Positions 8,569 through 18,224 of a stretch of DNA of 64,000 nucleotides are shown here, in pieces; position 1 is the first letter of the stretch; each line of letters begins with the position of its first letter. A program made the translations under genes and the position numbers. The notes under the pieces were generated by a model. It did not search any database. It saw only the letters and a program-made list of their open reading frames with translations, and was not told the origin of the DNA. Origin of the DNA: Glaciecola punicea ACAM 611. GTDB taxonomy: Bacteria > Pseudomonadota > Gammaproteobacteria > Enterobacterales > Alteromonadaceae. The stretch spans positions 186,001-250,000 of the forward strand of contig NZ_BAET01000007.1 of the NCBI RefSeq assembly GCF_000252165.1, read 5' to 3'.

Positions 8569-11175
8569 ATGGCAGAAGTTACCATAGAAAAGTTAGCAAG
8601 TGATATAAGCACGACTGTTGACCGATTATTAAAGCAATTCAAAGATGCAGGCATAGACAAAGCAGCCGCAGATAATGTAACTGAAGAAGAAAAGCAGAAA
8701 CTGCTCGATTTTTTAAGTAAACAACATGGCGGCGAGGGCGCAAAAGCGCCTATGAAAATGACTCTTCAACGTAAAACAACCACGACGCTCAACTTAGGCA
8801 AGTCTAGAGCGGTTAAAGTAGAGGTACGTAAGAAACGCACCTACGTTAAACGTTCAGACGCTGATTTAGAGCGCTTAGCACAAGAAGAAGTGCAGCGTAA
8901 AGCCGATGACGAGGTACGCCAAGAATTAGAGCGCCAAGTAGCTGAAGCCGCTAAAGCCGAAGCGGTGGAAAAAGCTAAAAAAGTGGCTGAAGCGCGCAAG
9001 CAGCAAGACGCTGAAAGAGCTACACGTGCAGAAAAAGCCAAAAAAGAAGCGGAAGAACGCAAGTCTACTGACTCTAAATTAACTGATGAAGAACGCAAAG
9101 CACAAGAACTTGCTAGAGCGGAAGCTGAAAATCTTAAAAAGCAGCAAGAAGAAGAAATCCAGAAAAAACTTGAAAAAGAAGCGATCAAAGCCGCCGAAGA
9201 TGCACGTAAGCTAGCCGCTGAAAACTCGCGTCGTTGGAAAGAAGAGGAAGAACGCCGCAAGAAGGATGAAGCTAAAGAAGTTCATTTGCATTCAAATCGC
9301 TATGCGCAAAGAGCTGAAGACGAGGAAGATGCGCAGATAGAGCGTGGTGGGCGTCGTCGCAAAAAGTCTAAGAAGAACGCAGGTGAAGATCTTAAACATA
9401 GCTTTAATAAGCCAGTAATGCCAGTCGAAAGGGTTGTCAAGCTAGGTGAAACAATCACCGTTAGTGATTTAGCTAGCCGTATGGCAGTTAAAGGCACGCA
9501 AGTTATTAAGACGATGATGAAAATGGGCGAGATGGCAACTATTAATCAAGTGCTTGACCAAGAAACGGCTATACTTGTGATTGAAGAGATGAATCACAAA
9601 TACGAAATCGTTAATGAAAATGCGCTTGAAGAAGAGCTTATTGCAAACTCTGAAGGCGGGCAGAAAGTGTCGCGTGCGCCAGTTGTTACCATAATGGGTC
9701 ATGTTGATCATGGTAAAACATCTTTACTTGATTATATTCGACGTGCAAAAGTTGCCGACAGTGAAGCCGGCGGTATTACTCAGCACATAGGGGCATATAG
9801 TGTACAAACTGACAAAGGTCGCATCGCGTTTTTAGATACGCCAGGACACGCGGCATTCACAGCAATGCGTGCACGTGGCGCAACTGCAACCGATATTGTG
9901 GTACTAGTAGTTGCTGCCGACGATGGCGTGATGCCGCAAACCAAAGAAGCCATTCAGCATTCACTTGCCGCTGGTGTTCCCATGATTGTGGCCGTAAACA
10001 AAATGGATAAAGAGTCGGCCGATCCTGATCGCGTCAGAAACGAACTTTCACAGGTGGGTGTTATCTCTGAAGAGTGGGGCGGTGATTACCAGTTTGTCAG
10101 CGTATCTGCCAAAACAGGCATGGGCGTTGACGATTTATTAGAAGCGATTAATATACAGGCCGAAATGCTTGACCTGCAGGCAATTCCTGATGGCCCAGCA
10201 CGCGGTATTGTGATTGAATCTCGGCTCGATAAGGGCCGTGGTCCGGTTGCTTCAGTACTAATACAAGCCGGTGAATTACGCGCTGGTGATATTTTATTGT
10301 GCGGCGAAGAATACGGACGTGTTCGGGCAATGCGCGATGAGACAGGCGCCGATATTGAATCGGCAGGTCCTTCAACCCCTGTCGAAGTATTAGGTTTGTC
10401 AGGCATACCTATTGCTGGTGAAAGCGCGCTTGTGGTGCAAAATGAACGCAAAGCGCGTGAAGTAGCAGCAAAGCGTCATACTAAGCAGCGTGAACTTAAA
10501 TTAGCTAAACAGCAAAAAGCTAAGCTTGAAAACATGTTTGCAAACATGGAAAGCGGCGATGTTAGTGAGTTAAATATTGTTCTAAAAGCCGATGTACAAG
10601 GTTCAATTGAGGCAATTGCCGACAGCTTAACAAGACTGTCTACCAGTGAAGTTAAAGTGAACATAGTAGGTAGCGGCGTAGGCGGAATAACTGAGACTGA
10701 CGCTAGCTTAGCGGCTGCATCTTCTGCAATTGTCGTTGGCTTTAACGTGCGAGCCGATGCTACAGCAAGAAAAATGATTGAAGCTGAGGAAATTGATCTT
10801 CGCTACTACAGCATTATTTATGAACTAATTGACGAAGTGAAACTCGCGATGACAGGTATGTTGGCGCCAGAGTTTAGACAGCAAATCATTGGTTTAGCCA
10901 TGGTTCGTGATGTGTTTAAATCACCTAAAATTGGCGCAATCGCAGGCTGTATGGTAACTGAAGGCGTAATTAAACGTAGCAATCCAATTCGTGTACTGCG
11001 TGAAAACGTAGTTATATATGAAGGTGAGTTAGAATCATTGCGCAGATTTAAAGACGATGTTCAAGATGTCAAAAAAGGCATTGAATGTGGTATTGGCGTT
11101 AAAAACTATAACGACGTTAAAGTAGGCGACCAAATAGAAGTATTTGAGATTGTTGAAGTTAAACGCGAGTTATAG
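8569..11175 (+). CDS. infB: Translation initiation factor IF-2
   Basis: IF-2 brings fMet-tRNA to the 30S subunit and drives subunit joining by GTP hydrolysis. The chosen ATG at 8569 follows AGGAG at 8553-8557 and gives [11 protein letters not shown], the family's N-terminal IF2-N domain; an upstream in-frame extension overlaps nusA and is not needed. The 868-aa protein has a long charged Lys/Glu/Ala coiled region (about 95-270), a second IF2-N domain, the G domain with GHVDHGKT (377-384), DTPGH and NKMD, and the beta-barrel and C-terminal fMet-tRNA-binding domains. It lies 22 bases after nusA. No internal start for a short IF-2 form was worked out. Confidence 0.97.
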   Translation: MAEVTIEKLASDISTTVDRLLKQFKDAGIDKAAADNVTEEEKQKLLDFLSKQHGGEGAKAPMKMTLQRKTTTTLNLGKSRAVKVEVRKKRTYVKRSDADLERLAQEEVQRKADDEVRQELERQVAEAAKAEAVEKAKKVAEARKQQDAERATRAEKAKKEAEERKSTDSKLTDEERKAQELARAEAENLKKQQEEEIQKKLEKEAIKAAEDARKLAAENSRRWKEEEERRKKDEAKEVHLHSNRYAQRAEDEEDAQIERGGRRRKKSKKNAGEDLKHSFNKPVMPVERVVKLGETITVSDLASRMAVKGTQVIKTMMKMGEMATINQVLDQETAILVIEEMNHKYEIVNENALEEELIANSEGGQKVSRAPVVTIMGHVDHGKTSLLDYIRRAKVADSEAGGITQHIGAYSVQTDKGRIAFLDTPGHAAFTAMRARGATATDIVVLVVAADDGVMPQTKEAIQHSLAAGVPMIVAVNKMDKESADPDRVRNELSQVGVISEEWGGDYQFVSVSAKTGMGVDDLLEAINIQAEMLDLQAIPDGPARGIVIESRLDKGRGPVASVLIQAGELRAGDILLCGEEYGRVRAMRDETGADIESAGPSTPVEVLGLSGIPIAGESALVVQNERKAREVAAKRHTKQRELKLAKQQKAKLENMFANMESGDVSELNIVLKADVQGSIEAIADSLTRLSTSEVKVNIVGSGVGGITETDASLAAASSAIVVGFNVRADATARKMIEAEEIDLRYYSIIYELIDEVKLAMTGMLAPEFRQQIIGLAMVRDVFKSPKIGAIAGCMVTEGVIKRSNPIRVLRENVVIYEGELESLRRFKDDVQDVKKGIECGIGVKNYNDVKVGDQIEVFEIVEVKREL

Positions 11176-11196
11176 CACTTAATAAAACCAAATAGG

Positions 11197-11221
11197 ACGG
11201 AGGCCATGTGCCTCCGTTTTT
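11197..11221 (+). terminator. Intra-operon terminator between infB and rbfA
   Basis: A perfect 8-bp stem (11197-11204 with 11210-11217), 5-nt loop and T5. It stands 22 bases after the infB stop and 50 bases before rbfA, so it may reduce read-through into rbfA-truB. Confidence 0.75.
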
Positions 11222-11271
11222 GTCACTATGCTATTTACACACAGTGTAGTAATAGTAAAAAAGGTAAAGAT

Positions 11272-11706
11272 ATGGCCAGAGAATTTTCTAGAACCGACAG
11301 AGTTGGTCAACAAATTCATAAAGAGGTAGCAAGTATACTTCAGCATGAATTCAAGCACCGTGAGCCAGAAGTAGGCATGATTACTGTATCGGGCGTTGAG
11401 GTCTCGAGAGATCTTGCGCATGCAAAGATATTTGTTACATTCTATAGCAACAGTCCTGAAAAAATAAATGATGACTTTGAAAAACTACAAGAGTCTAAAA
11501 GCTTTGTAAGGGGTTTATTAGGCCGACGAATAAGAATGCGTAACGTGCCCGCCGTACACTTTTTCAAAGATAGTTCCATAGAAGAAGGTGCGCGTATTTC
11601 AGCCTTAGTGAATATAGCGGTGGCTTCTGACAAAGCTAAGCACATTGGTGAGGAAAACCACGATGAAGCTTCTGATACACATTCAACAAAGAATAGCGAT
11701 GAATAA
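11272..11706 (+). CDS. rbfA: 30S ribosome-binding factor RbfA
   Basis: RbfA is a KH-fold factor that binds the 16S 5' helix region during 30S maturation and cold adaptation. The 144-aa product from ATG 11272 starts MAREFSRTDRVGQQIHKE, the usual family start; the longer frame would run through the terminator stem and is rejected. The core motifs GMITVSGVEVSRDL and RIRMRNVPAVHFFKD are present, followed by a short acidic tail. The stop codon abuts the truB ATG directly (TAA then ATG), implying translational coupling. Confidence 0.95.
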   Translation: MAREFSRTDRVGQQIHKEVASILQHEFKHREPEVGMITVSGVEVSRDLAHAKIFVTFYSNSPEKINDDFEKLQESKSFVRGLLGRRIRMRNVPAVHFFKDSSIEEGARISALVNIAVASDKAKHIGEENHDEASDTHSTKNSDE

Positions 11707-12690
11707 ATGGCGCGAAAAAGAAAAGGGCGCCTAATAAACGGAATATTATTAGTTGATAAACCACAAGAAATATCTTCAAATCAAGTGGTTCAGCGTGTTA
11801 AGCGTATTTATAAAGCGGCTAAAGCCGGTCATACAGGTGCCCTAGACCCTTTAGCCACAGGTTTATTACCAGTATGTTTAGGTGAGGCGACCAAGTTTTC
11901 TCAGTTCTTACTTGATGCTGATAAAAGTTACTTTGTAACCGCAAAGCTAGGCGAAAGAACCGACACTTCAGACGCCGACGGCGAAATCGTAGAATCAAGG
12001 CCCGTACTAGTAAATGAAGCTGATATAAAGGACGCCATTAAGCACTTCATTGGCCCAATTAAGCAAATTCCATCTATGTTCTCAGCGCTTAAGTATGAGG
12101 GCAAGCCTTTATATTTTTATGCTCGTCAGGGTATTAACATAGACAGACCAGCGCGAGATATCACAATTCGTAGTATTGAATGGATCAGCCTAATTGGGGA
12201 TGAACTATCATTAAACGTGAGCAGTTCTAAAGGAACCTACATTAGAACTTTAATTGACGATTTAGGTCAAATGTTAGGCTGTGGGGCGCATGTTATCGTG
12301 CTTCGTAGAACGGCAGTTGCCCACTATAAAGCGTCACAAATGCTGACATTTGATGAGCTTGATTTCTTAGTTGAAGCTAGTCGTGATATACAAAATAGCC
12401 AGCTCAATGGTCCAAAGTCACTGCATGAAGCTGAAGACTTCACAGATCTAGATAACTTGCTGCTGCCCATGGATACACCTATAGAGGCGCTAGCAAGAGT
12501 TGAAATTTCAGAACAAGATACTTTGTATTTTCAGCAGGGTCGCAATATTATAATAGCGTCTAGTTTGCTTGACAATATACAAGTAGCGGAAGTTGTTCGC
12601 GTTTATCAAGCCACTAGCAATCTCTTTTTAGGCGTTGCCAGTGTGGACGACGCAAACATGATACACCCGAAGCGTGTAGTGGTTTACTAA
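11707..12690 (+). CDS. truB: tRNA pseudouridine(55) synthase TruB
   Basis: TruB makes pseudouridine 55 in the T loop of tRNAs. The 327-aa protein has the family signature [15 protein letters not shown] with catalytic Asp47, the KSYF loop near 69-72 and a C-terminal PUA-like domain with a loose tail. It starts immediately after the rbfA stop. The segment between about 225 and 250, rich in charged residues, looks like an insertion relative to shorter family members; this is a judgement by eye. The order rbfA-truB-rpsO is the enterobacterial one. Confidence 0.95.
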   Translation: MARKRKGRLINGILLVDKPQEISSNQVVQRVKRIYKAAKAGHTGALDPLATGLLPVCLGEATKFSQFLLDADKSYFVTAKLGERTDTSDADGEIVESRPVLVNEADIKDAIKHFIGPIKQIPSMFSALKYEGKPLYFYARQGINIDRPARDITIRSIEWISLIGDELSLNVSSSKGTYIRTLIDDLGQMLGCGAHVIVLRRTAVAHYKASQMLTFDELDFLVEASRDIQNSQLNGPKSLHEAEDFTDLDNLLLPMDTPIEALARVEISEQDTLYFQQGRNIIIASSLLDNIQVAEVVRVYQATSNLFLGVASVDDANMIHPKRVVVY

Positions 12691-12741
12691 GATTTTATTG
12701 CGCATATGTTATGCAAAACAGGTAAGAATTGGAATAAGCAC

Positions 12742-12769
12742 TTGCGCTAGTTTAATTAATCTTTATACT
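12742..12769 (+). promoter_or_regulatory. Candidate rpsO promoter
   Basis: A TATACT -10 box at 12764-12769 lies 16 bases after a weak TTGCGC -35 box at 12742-12747, in the truB-rpsO gap. It would start transcription near 12776, about 60 bases before rpsO. Confidence 0.5.
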
Positions 12770-12783
12770 ACGCCCTCACTTTG

Positions 12784-12809
12784 CGAACCTGAATTAGTGA
12801 TTGGGTTCG
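12784..12809 (+). promoter_or_regulatory. rpsO leader hairpin, possible S15 operator
   Basis: CGAACC at 12784-12789 can pair with GGTTCG at 12804-12809 just upstream of the GGAG ribosome binding site (12825-12828). In E. coli S15 represses its own translation through a leader fold at this place. Sequence-specific equivalence is inferred, not shown. Confidence 0.4.
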
Positions 12810-12834
12810 TTTCACATTATTTTTTGGAGATATT

Positions 12835-13104
12835 ATGTCACTAACTACAGTAGAAACAGCTAAAATAATTGCCGAGCACGGCCTTAAAGAAGGCGACACA
12901 GGTTCACCTGAAGTACAAGTTGCTTTGCTTACTCACAACATTAATAAGTTACAAAGTCACTTTGCAGACCATAAAAAAGATCACCATTCTCGTCGCGGGC
13001 TTTTAAGAATGGTAAGTCAGCGCAGAAAACTTCTTGATTATTTAAAGCGCAAAAATGCTCAGCGCTATTTAAACATTATTAAGCTTTTAAGCATTCGCCG
13101 CTAG
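12835..13104 (+). CDS. rpsO: 30S ribosomal protein S15
   Basis: This 89-aa protein has the full length and sequence of S15, which binds the central domain of 16S rRNA. The recognisable blocks are [33 protein letters not shown] and the basic C-terminal [11 protein letters not shown]. It has its own candidate promoter and leader hairpin, and a strong terminator follows, so it can be expressed apart from truB. The GGAG site before the ATG is clear. Confidence 0.98.
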   Translation: MSLTTVETAKIIAEHGLKEGDTGSPEVQVALLTHNINKLQSHFADHKKDHHSRRGLLRMVSQRRKLLDYLKRKNAQRYLNIIKLLSIRR

Positions 13105-13130
13105 GCACTTGCGTCAGTATAAATTTAGTT

Positions 13131-13159
13131 AAAAAAAGCATCTTAAAGATGCTTTTTTT
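13131..13159. terminator. Bidirectional terminator after rpsO
   Basis: A 13-bp stem (13131-13143 with 13147-13159) with a 3-nt loop, A-run on the left and T-run on the right. It ends rpsO on the + strand and could end the gene at 13227 on the - strand. Confidence 0.9.
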
Positions 13160-13226
13160 ATATTTATATTTTATGTTTAAGTGGTTATGAAGTCACAGTA
13201 CATCGCCATTTTTTCTGATCTGTTTA

Positions 13227-13961
13227 TCAGACAATCTTATTGGCAACCTCATCTAGTTTGTTTTCAAGCTGCTGGATTTTTTGTAACAAGGTAGTATTTC
13301 TTTTTTCCAACAAAATAAGCTTTTCTGTCATGTCTCTAAGCGATTGAACTTGGGCTGTATTTTTTTGCCTGTTGTCGTCTAGCTTAGCGTCTAGCGTTAA
13401 CATTTCATTTGCTTGAGCATTCACCTTTGTATTTACGCCGTCTATACGCGACTGCATGTTAGCGGCAGCAGTTCTATTGTCTGCTAGCTTATTTTCTAAT
13501 TCTTTACTTAAGCGACTGGCATCTTTTTGAAAACCTGTAAATTCCGTATTCAGTGCTTTTATTTCTTGTTGATTTTTGCGCCATGCAGAAGCCCATAACT
13601 TATCCATTTGATCCCACAGTTCTTCGCTTTTTTCGGCAAGTTCACCCACTTTAACCTGCAGTTCAACTGTAGAGTTACCCATTTCTTCTCCAGTAGCGGA
13701 CAACCTGTCTTCAAGAGATTGAATTCTACTCGCACTTTGTGCGAGTACTTTTTGATTTTGCACATTAGCGCTATACAAATAGGCTGAAGCAGCACAGGCA
13801 ATAACGGCAACAATTAGAACAAGGCTGGTGAACGAATTGTTGCTTTTAGGTGCACCTGCACTTGTTTTAGCGCTGCCTTGTCGATTTCCTGCCGATGGGA
13901 TCCTGTCGCTCAATTCAATATTTATGGGTTCGAAATCTTTGTCTTTGGGATCGTCTGACAT
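13227..13961 (-). CDS. Membrane-anchored coiled-coil protein, unrecognised
   Basis: I do not recognise a named family. The 244-aa protein has a hydrophilic N-terminal tail (1 to about 42), one membrane helix (about 43-66, SFTSLVLIVAVIACAASAYLYS), and then about 170 residues of heptad-rich Gln/Lys/Glu/Leu sequence that should form a long coiled coil. The layout predicts an inner-membrane protein with its rod in the periplasm and the tail in the cytoplasm. It could take part in envelope or division scaffolding, but there is no positive evidence for that. It is transcribed towards rpsO and appears monocistronic. Confidence 0.75.
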   Translation of the reverse strand: MSDDPKDKDFEPINIELSDRIPSAGNRQGSAKTSAGAPKSNNSFTSLVLIVAVIACAASAYLYSANVQNQKVLAQSASRIQSLEDRLSATGEEMGNSTVELQVKVGELAEKSEELWDQMDKLWASAWRKNQQEIKALNTEFTGFQKDASRLSKELENKLADNRTAAANMQSRIDGVNTKVNAQANEMLTLDAKLDDNRQKNTAQVQSLRDMTEKLILLEKRNTTLLQKIQQLENKLDEVANKIV

Positions 13962-14148
13962 CCATCAGGTCCTTTTATTATAAATTGTTTAACACGCTGC
14001 TGATATCATACAACAACTTGTAAAGCCTGATAACGTTTTATCGTAAATTCTACAAATAAGTCACCTTAGATCAACTGATTGGAATATAGGCTTTACACCA
14101 TAGATTATTAGGTAATGCTAAAGCTGCACTGATACATATGAGGTTAAA

Positions 14149-14316
14149 TTGAAAACTGTCATTCACCTTGGGCGTGCGGTCATTTATATTACTGGCGCGC
14201 CTTGGGATATTGATGGCGTTTTTATAAACTTTAAAACTAATCTGCCTATTAAGCGTTGGTGGATTAGATTGAGATCCGCCGCAAGCTGTCTAATATTGAT
14301 GCTATGTCAGCATTAG
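14149..14316 (+). CDS. Speculative 55-aa small protein with TTG start
   Basis: A reading frame from TTG at 14149 gives a 55-aa product beginning MKTVIHLGRAVIYITG and ending in a Trp- and Arg-containing tail. GAGG at 14140-14143 stands five bases before the TTG. It overlaps the 3' end of the oppositely oriented decarboxylase gene by about 50 bases. It is open and has a ribosome binding site, but no family is recognised and it may be chance. Confidence 0.25.
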   Translation: MKTVIHLGRAVIYITGAPWDIDGVFINFKTNLPIKRWWIRLRSAASCLILMLCQH

Positions 14317-15511
14317 GATTAGCGGCCACCGAGCGAACATAATCTTTATTATCTATTTGGCAGCGACTAAACATGCCAGTCGGTAAAAGGGTAAGCAATT
14401 CATCCACCGACATTGTTTTGTGAGCAAAAATGGTAAGGCCTGTTGTGGGCCGCTGCCATAGTATGAATTGGCTATGCAGTTCAACAAAATTCGCTAGCTG
14501 ATTAGCCATGTCCATGTTGGCGTTGATGCGCTGAGCAAAGCCCTCTTCACCCCACGCTAAAATAGTCGCTAATAACGACACAGCGGCGGCTCCACGGGAG
14601 CCTTGCAGACCTATATTGGGGGCCACCAAATAATCAGAACCCACGCTTATAGCAACGTTGGCAATTTCCAAGTGTTTAAACAACACGAGTGCGCTTTCTT
14701 TAGGTTGAAACAGCCATTTATGCGCCGAAATAGCAACCGAATCAGCCGCTTCAATCCCCGCTAAAAGATGCGCATGCTCGTGGCTGAGCCTTAGTGGGCC
14801 GGCCCAAGCCGCGTCTACATGCACCCATGCTGCATTAGCCGCGCTTGCTATGGATAAGTCGTCAACCGCACCGGTTGCGGTAGTGCCTGCGGTAAGCACT
14901 AAGCAAGCCGAGGACAAATCACCTAGCGCATCTTTATTGATAGTGCCATTCGCGCATACGGCTATTGACTGATAGCTTAGGCCAAGTATTTTGGCCGCTT
15001 TTGCTACACTAATATGCGCAGCTTCAGAAGCTACTACCTTGGTGATCCCTTTAGCATCGCGCGCTGCCCAAAGTGCGGTTAAATTAGCAATTGTAGAGCC
15101 CGCACAAAAATGTCCACCTTGCATGCCAAAATAAGGCGACAACCAATCAATTACTATTTGTTCTGCTTGACGCGCAAAAGGGGCGGTTGCTGGATGCAAT
15201 AAATTTTGATTAAGACGCGCGTTAAACATAGACGTCGCCCAAGTGATCCATGGCGTTGGCGGATCCATATGAGCTAATGCATGCGCAGAGTCTAGTGGTG
15301 CGGCTTGGCCAAGAATAAAAGGCGCGAGTGTATTTAAGGCGACATTTTCGCCGACGCCCTGTTTCGGCAGCGTAGCACTAAAATTTGTTTTATTGTTGAT
15401 CCCAGGGGTTTGCTGCAAGTGCATTTCAGTAAACGACTCGCTCAATAAATCGACCGCTCTATAAAGGCTCGCATTAAAGACAAAGCTGGTATCTTTTGGC
15501 TTATTGCTCAT
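14264..15511 (-). CDS. PLP-dependent decarboxylase (group II, aromatic/acidic amino-acid type)
   Basis: This 415-aa protein belongs to the fold-type I group II decarboxylases (glutamate, aspartate, diaminobutyrate, aromatic amino acid). Visible marks are GSTIANLTA (138-146) for phosphate contact, the HVDAAWAGP motif (231-239) with the pyridine-binding Asp233, and SAHKWLF with Lys265 as Schiff-base lysine. The chain is shorter than typical 470-550-aa members and the C-terminal domain looks compact. The substrate is not deducible. A 61-aa membrane protein gene lies 27 bases upstream on the same strand. The gene appears richer in G+C than its surroundings, judged by eye. Confidence 0.85.
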   Translation of the reverse strand: MSNKPKDTSFVFNASLYRAVDLLSESFTEMHLQQTPGINNKTNFSATLPKQGVGENVALNTLAPFILGQAAPLDSAHALAHMDPPTPWITWATSMFNARLNQNLLHPATAPFARQAEQIVIDWLSPYFGMQGGHFCAGSTIANLTALWAARDAKGITKVVASEAAHISVAKAAKILGLSYQSIAVCANGTINKDALGDLSSACLVLTAGTTATGAVDDLSIASAANAAWVHVDAAWAGPLRLSHEHAHLLAGIEAADSVAISAHKWLFQPKESALVLFKHLEIANVAISVGSDYLVAPNIGLQGSRGAAAVSLLATILAWGEEGFAQRINANMDMANQLANFVELHSQFILWQRPTTGLTIFAHKTMSVDELLTLLPTGMFSRCQIDNKDYVRSVAANPNADIASILDSLRRISI

Positions 15512-15538
15512 ATTTTCCTGCCGTCATTAAAACCTTTC

Positions 15539-15724
15539 CTAACTATACGCTACCCAACTGTTAGCTGTCTTACTAAATGATATTAAGAACAGTCCAAGCG
15601 CAATGAGTTGAAAAGCAACTTGAATAATAGCAGCGCGTTCCATGCCCTGGGCACTAAATAATAAAACCAATGCTGCGCCTAGTATCGATAAGCGCGCATA
15701 TATTGGCGAGTAAGAAATATTCAC
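15539..15724 (-). CDS. Small membrane protein, unrecognised
   Basis: The 61-aa product contains two hydrophobic stretches (about 11-25 and 31-49), suggesting a small inner-membrane hairpin. It lies 27 bases upstream of the decarboxylase gene and could be its operon partner. No family is recognised and no clear Shine-Dalgarno was found, so it may not be a gene. Confidence 0.4.
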   Translation of the reverse strand: MNISYSPIYARLSILGAALVLLFSAQGMERAAIIQVAFQLIALGLFLISFSKTANSWVAYS

Positions 15725-15810
15725 CAGTACCTTAGGAACAGTACCTCACTTACAGACCATCAAATGCAATATGAAGATTAAATAAGATAAACGACATTCC
15801 TGCTTTATTC

Positions 15811-16084
15811 AACAGGTGCTGATTTTACTGAGATAAAAGCTGACAAACTGCTGGTTAGTAAAGGTTTTGGTTGAATGAAATTGTGATTTTGTTATTGTAA
15901 AAGGTAGGTTCACTTTAAAAGATATGCTAGGTTTGTTTCTTCACGCACATTTTATGTTCAGGTAAAAGCTTGTGGAAAAGGAGCGACTCGTTTTAATATA
16001 ACAGCTGGTAATCTTAAAACCTTGGTAGTGCTTATTTGTTTATTGGCAAAAAACACCGCATTGTCGCTAAAGTCGATGAACTAG
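15811..16084 (+). pseudogene. hsdS C-terminal relic, copy 1 (type I restriction specificity subunit)
   Basis: This stretch aligns by hand with 18647-18921 over 274 versus 275 bases at roughly 86% identity. In the matching frame it encodes SSRTFYVQV, GKGATRF and a broken version of the HsdS-type end found in copy 2. A one-base deletion near 16052 (AAAAAACACC against AAAACCACC in copy 2) shifts the frame, and it ends in a stop at DEL-position. It is non-functional. The rest of the 15725-16279 gap shows no gene. Confidence 0.65.
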
Positions 16085-16279
16085 TCCAAAGCTTAATCTA
16101 CGCATATAGACATTCAGATCGCATATCAGATGATCGGTCAATTAAGCAGATAAATTTTGTGGATTAATGGCCTCATCAATCCAACTCTGACGATTTATAC
16201 TAGTGAAACACCCTTATCAAAATCAAATAACTAAGTATGCTTGCTTACTTCTTATCATCAAAGCGCCTTAATAGGTCAC

Positions 16280-17227
16280 TTAATATAATGCAACCGGATT
16301 AATCATCGCCTGCACAGTCCCAACAATACGAGGCTGGCCTAGCACAAACATAAACTCATTAACACCTTCTCTTAGTAATGGACCCACGTTCATTGTTTCT
16401 AAAATATAGATACCGTTCTGTTTAAGCAATATAACGTGGCCATAAAATACCTTATCTCCCTTGGGTGCAGGAATAGGCTCCAATCCCCAAGTGTCTGAAC
16501 CTACAGCCATCGGATTGAGTGAAGCAACATATTGTGCTCCTGCATTGTTCAAGCCTGGTGCTACGCTTCCCCATATAGCAGGATCGCTAGCAAGCTTGCC
16601 CTCAGTCCAGCCGGTATGAAACAAAATGATATCGCCCTCACCCATTGTTACACCTTGCGCTTTTGCAGCCGCTTTTATGTCAGCAGGACCAAAGTGCTGG
16701 CCCGCCTCCATTACCTCAACGCCGGCGTGCGCCGCCATATCTAGTATGACAGCTCGCCCTACTAATGGAGGCACTGCGTGCGTGCCCAACTTGGTCAAAC
16801 CGGTGATTGCGCTTATTTCTTTTTCATCTAAACAGTTATAGTATTTGCCGTTTTCTCCGAAATGACCCAATCCATCTAACTGCGAGCCTATACCCACCCA
16901 TGTTTGCAAAATATCATCATTATAATTGGCCTCATAACCCATAGCAGTTAACTTTTGACCACCTTGCTGATTGGGTTGCACCACTTGCAAACTTAACGAC
17001 CGAGGCGGAAAAGCGGGCGCATCGGGACCAATTGCAATCCCCAATGGCATCGACTTACCCTGCTTAATAAGCTTCGCAGCTTCTAATATGCGCTGCGGCG
17101 TCACCAGATTCGCAGAACCAAGCGTGTCTTGAGCGCCCCATTGGGAAGAAACATCGCAATCTGCAAAAGCGCCGCTAGTCGCTAATCCAAGAGTAATGAA
17201 AAGGGCTGAAAGGTGTTTGAATGTCAT
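16280..17227 (-). CDS. Secreted cyclase-family protein (kynurenine formamidase-like fold)
   Basis: This 315-aa protein begins with a signal peptide (residues 1-22, cleavage near AFA-DCD), so it acts in the periplasm. The body matches the putative cyclase family (PF04199), which includes bacterial kynurenine formamidase and isatin hydrolase: the QLDGLGHFG stretch takes the place of the metal-binding HxGTHxDxPxH motif, and GDIILFHTGW and GSDTWGLEP are also typical. The substrate is unknown. The metal motif is of the variant type seen in longer secreted members, not the classic KynB form. The gene sits between the two hsdS relics. Confidence 0.8.
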   Translation of the reverse strand: MTFKHLSALFITLGLATSGAFADCDVSSQWGAQDTLGSANLVTPQRILEAAKLIKQGKSMPLGIAIGPDAPAFPPRSLSLQVVQPNQQGGQKLTAMGYEANYNDDILQTWVGIGSQLDGLGHFGENGKYYNCLDEKEISAITGLTKLGTHAVPPLVGRAVILDMAAHAGVEVMEAGQHFGPADIKAAAKAQGVTMGEGDIILFHTGWTEGKLASDPAIWGSVAPGLNNAGAQYVASLNPMAVGSDTWGLEPIPAPKGDKVFYGHVILLKQNGIYILETMNVGPLLREGVNEFMFVLGQPRIVGTVQAMINPVALY

Positions 17228-17867
17228 GTTGTTTCTCCGTTATTGAAAACGTCCGTTTAAGCATAAATCAATAATAAAATTTAATACTTTGAAGCGTAAT
17301 AGCACGGCATTTTTGAGACATTGGCAAGAATTTAATGTGGTAAGACTAACATACTAAATTGAAATGTGGCTCATCTCAGGTCAAATTCCATAACAATAAA
17401 GGTTCATACTTTTAGTCAGTAAATGGCGGACAGCTGCCTTAAGCATTCCGCTCATTTCGCAACTGTTAATTTGCATCTAAAACTGAGCCATAGAGGTGCG
17501 GCCACTCGCAGGCGGTCCGTCAATTTCTTTGCTCTGAGTCGACATCTGCCACAAGGCCACTTCGCCGCGGCGGCGCACTGCGGTCATGACCTGAACCGCG
17601 ACACACCGATAATGCGCAAAGCGCCTCCTAGGAAACAGCAACTGGCGCGTCCTGGGCTTGAGAATACTGTAACGAACAAGATTTCTGCGACAAAACGTTT
17701 TTCGTAGAGATTAAAGTAGGAAGTGTTTCGAAATTTTCACTTTAGACCAATCGCCCAAATTACAGACAAAAAATAGTTGATTAAAATAAGCGAAGACAGA
17801 GCGAACCCAATTATGAGGCTGTAACAAAATTTGTGTCCTGCTATTTAATTATCAGTCTATTCACAGT
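17228..17867. other. Gene-poor stretch containing a GC-rich orphan segment
   Basis: No supported gene. Between about 17490 and 17660 the base composition becomes clearly GC-rich (for example GCCGCGGCGGCGC near 17562) inside AT-rich flanks. A 94-codon frame crosses it on the + strand (17423-17707), but its product is not protein-like in composition and has no ribosome binding site. It could be a relic, a repeat family or a structured RNA. Confidence 0.5.
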
Positions 17868-18224
17868 CTATTCACAGTCCATAACTACAATTGCATCTTC
17901 TAGTAATTGTACGTTATTAAAACCTAGGTTTTCCGCCGTTATTAGCGATGAGATTGGAATTTCATAGACGTTAATTACACCTGTTTCGGCTCCACATACT
18001 GCAACCACAACATTTCCATCATTACCTTCAGAAGAGCAAATGACATTAATATTAGCGTCTATTAATTCTGACAACATATTGTCTAACGGTACTCCGCTTT
18101 CAACATCACATTGAACCGATCCTTTGTATTTATAAACCAATACGGTATCGTCTTTATCTTTGTCGTCACATCCAGTAAAAAGAAAAGTAGCACACAATAC
18201 GAAAACTAATTTATTCATATTCAA
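17868..18224 (-). CDS. Hypothetical lipoprotein
   Basis: The 118-aa product has a short signal sequence ending in a lipobox (LFTGC, Cys19), followed by an Asp/Lys-rich spacer and a small globular domain with three further Cys residues. It would be an outer- or inner-membrane lipoprotein. No family is recognised. The stop codon lies in a short tandem duplication (11-bp unit, 17863-17884), so the C-terminus may be recently altered. It lies in the decayed patch next to ssrA. Confidence 0.65.
   Translation of the reverse strand: MNMNKLVFVLCATFLFTGCDDKDKDDTVLVYKYKGSVQCDVESGVPLDNMLSELIDANINVICSSEGNDGNVVVAVCGAETGVINVYEIPISSLITAENLGFNNVQLLEDAIVVMDCE

Noticed and set aside
8841-9260. 139-codon - strand frame in infB
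   Set aside because: Ser/Ala-rich antisense shadow of the charged infB coiled region.
17500-17520. Resemblance of CCGTCAATTTCTTTG to a 16S rRNA segment
   Set aside because: The similarity is limited to a few bases and does not extend; no rRNA is present.
17423-17707. 94-codon + strand frame in the GC-rich segment
   Set aside because: No ribosome binding site and odd residue make-up; kept only as a compositional anomaly.
17863-17884. Short tandem duplication of an 11-bp unit at the lipoprotein stop
   Set aside because: Only two units; more likely replication slippage than a functional repeat.
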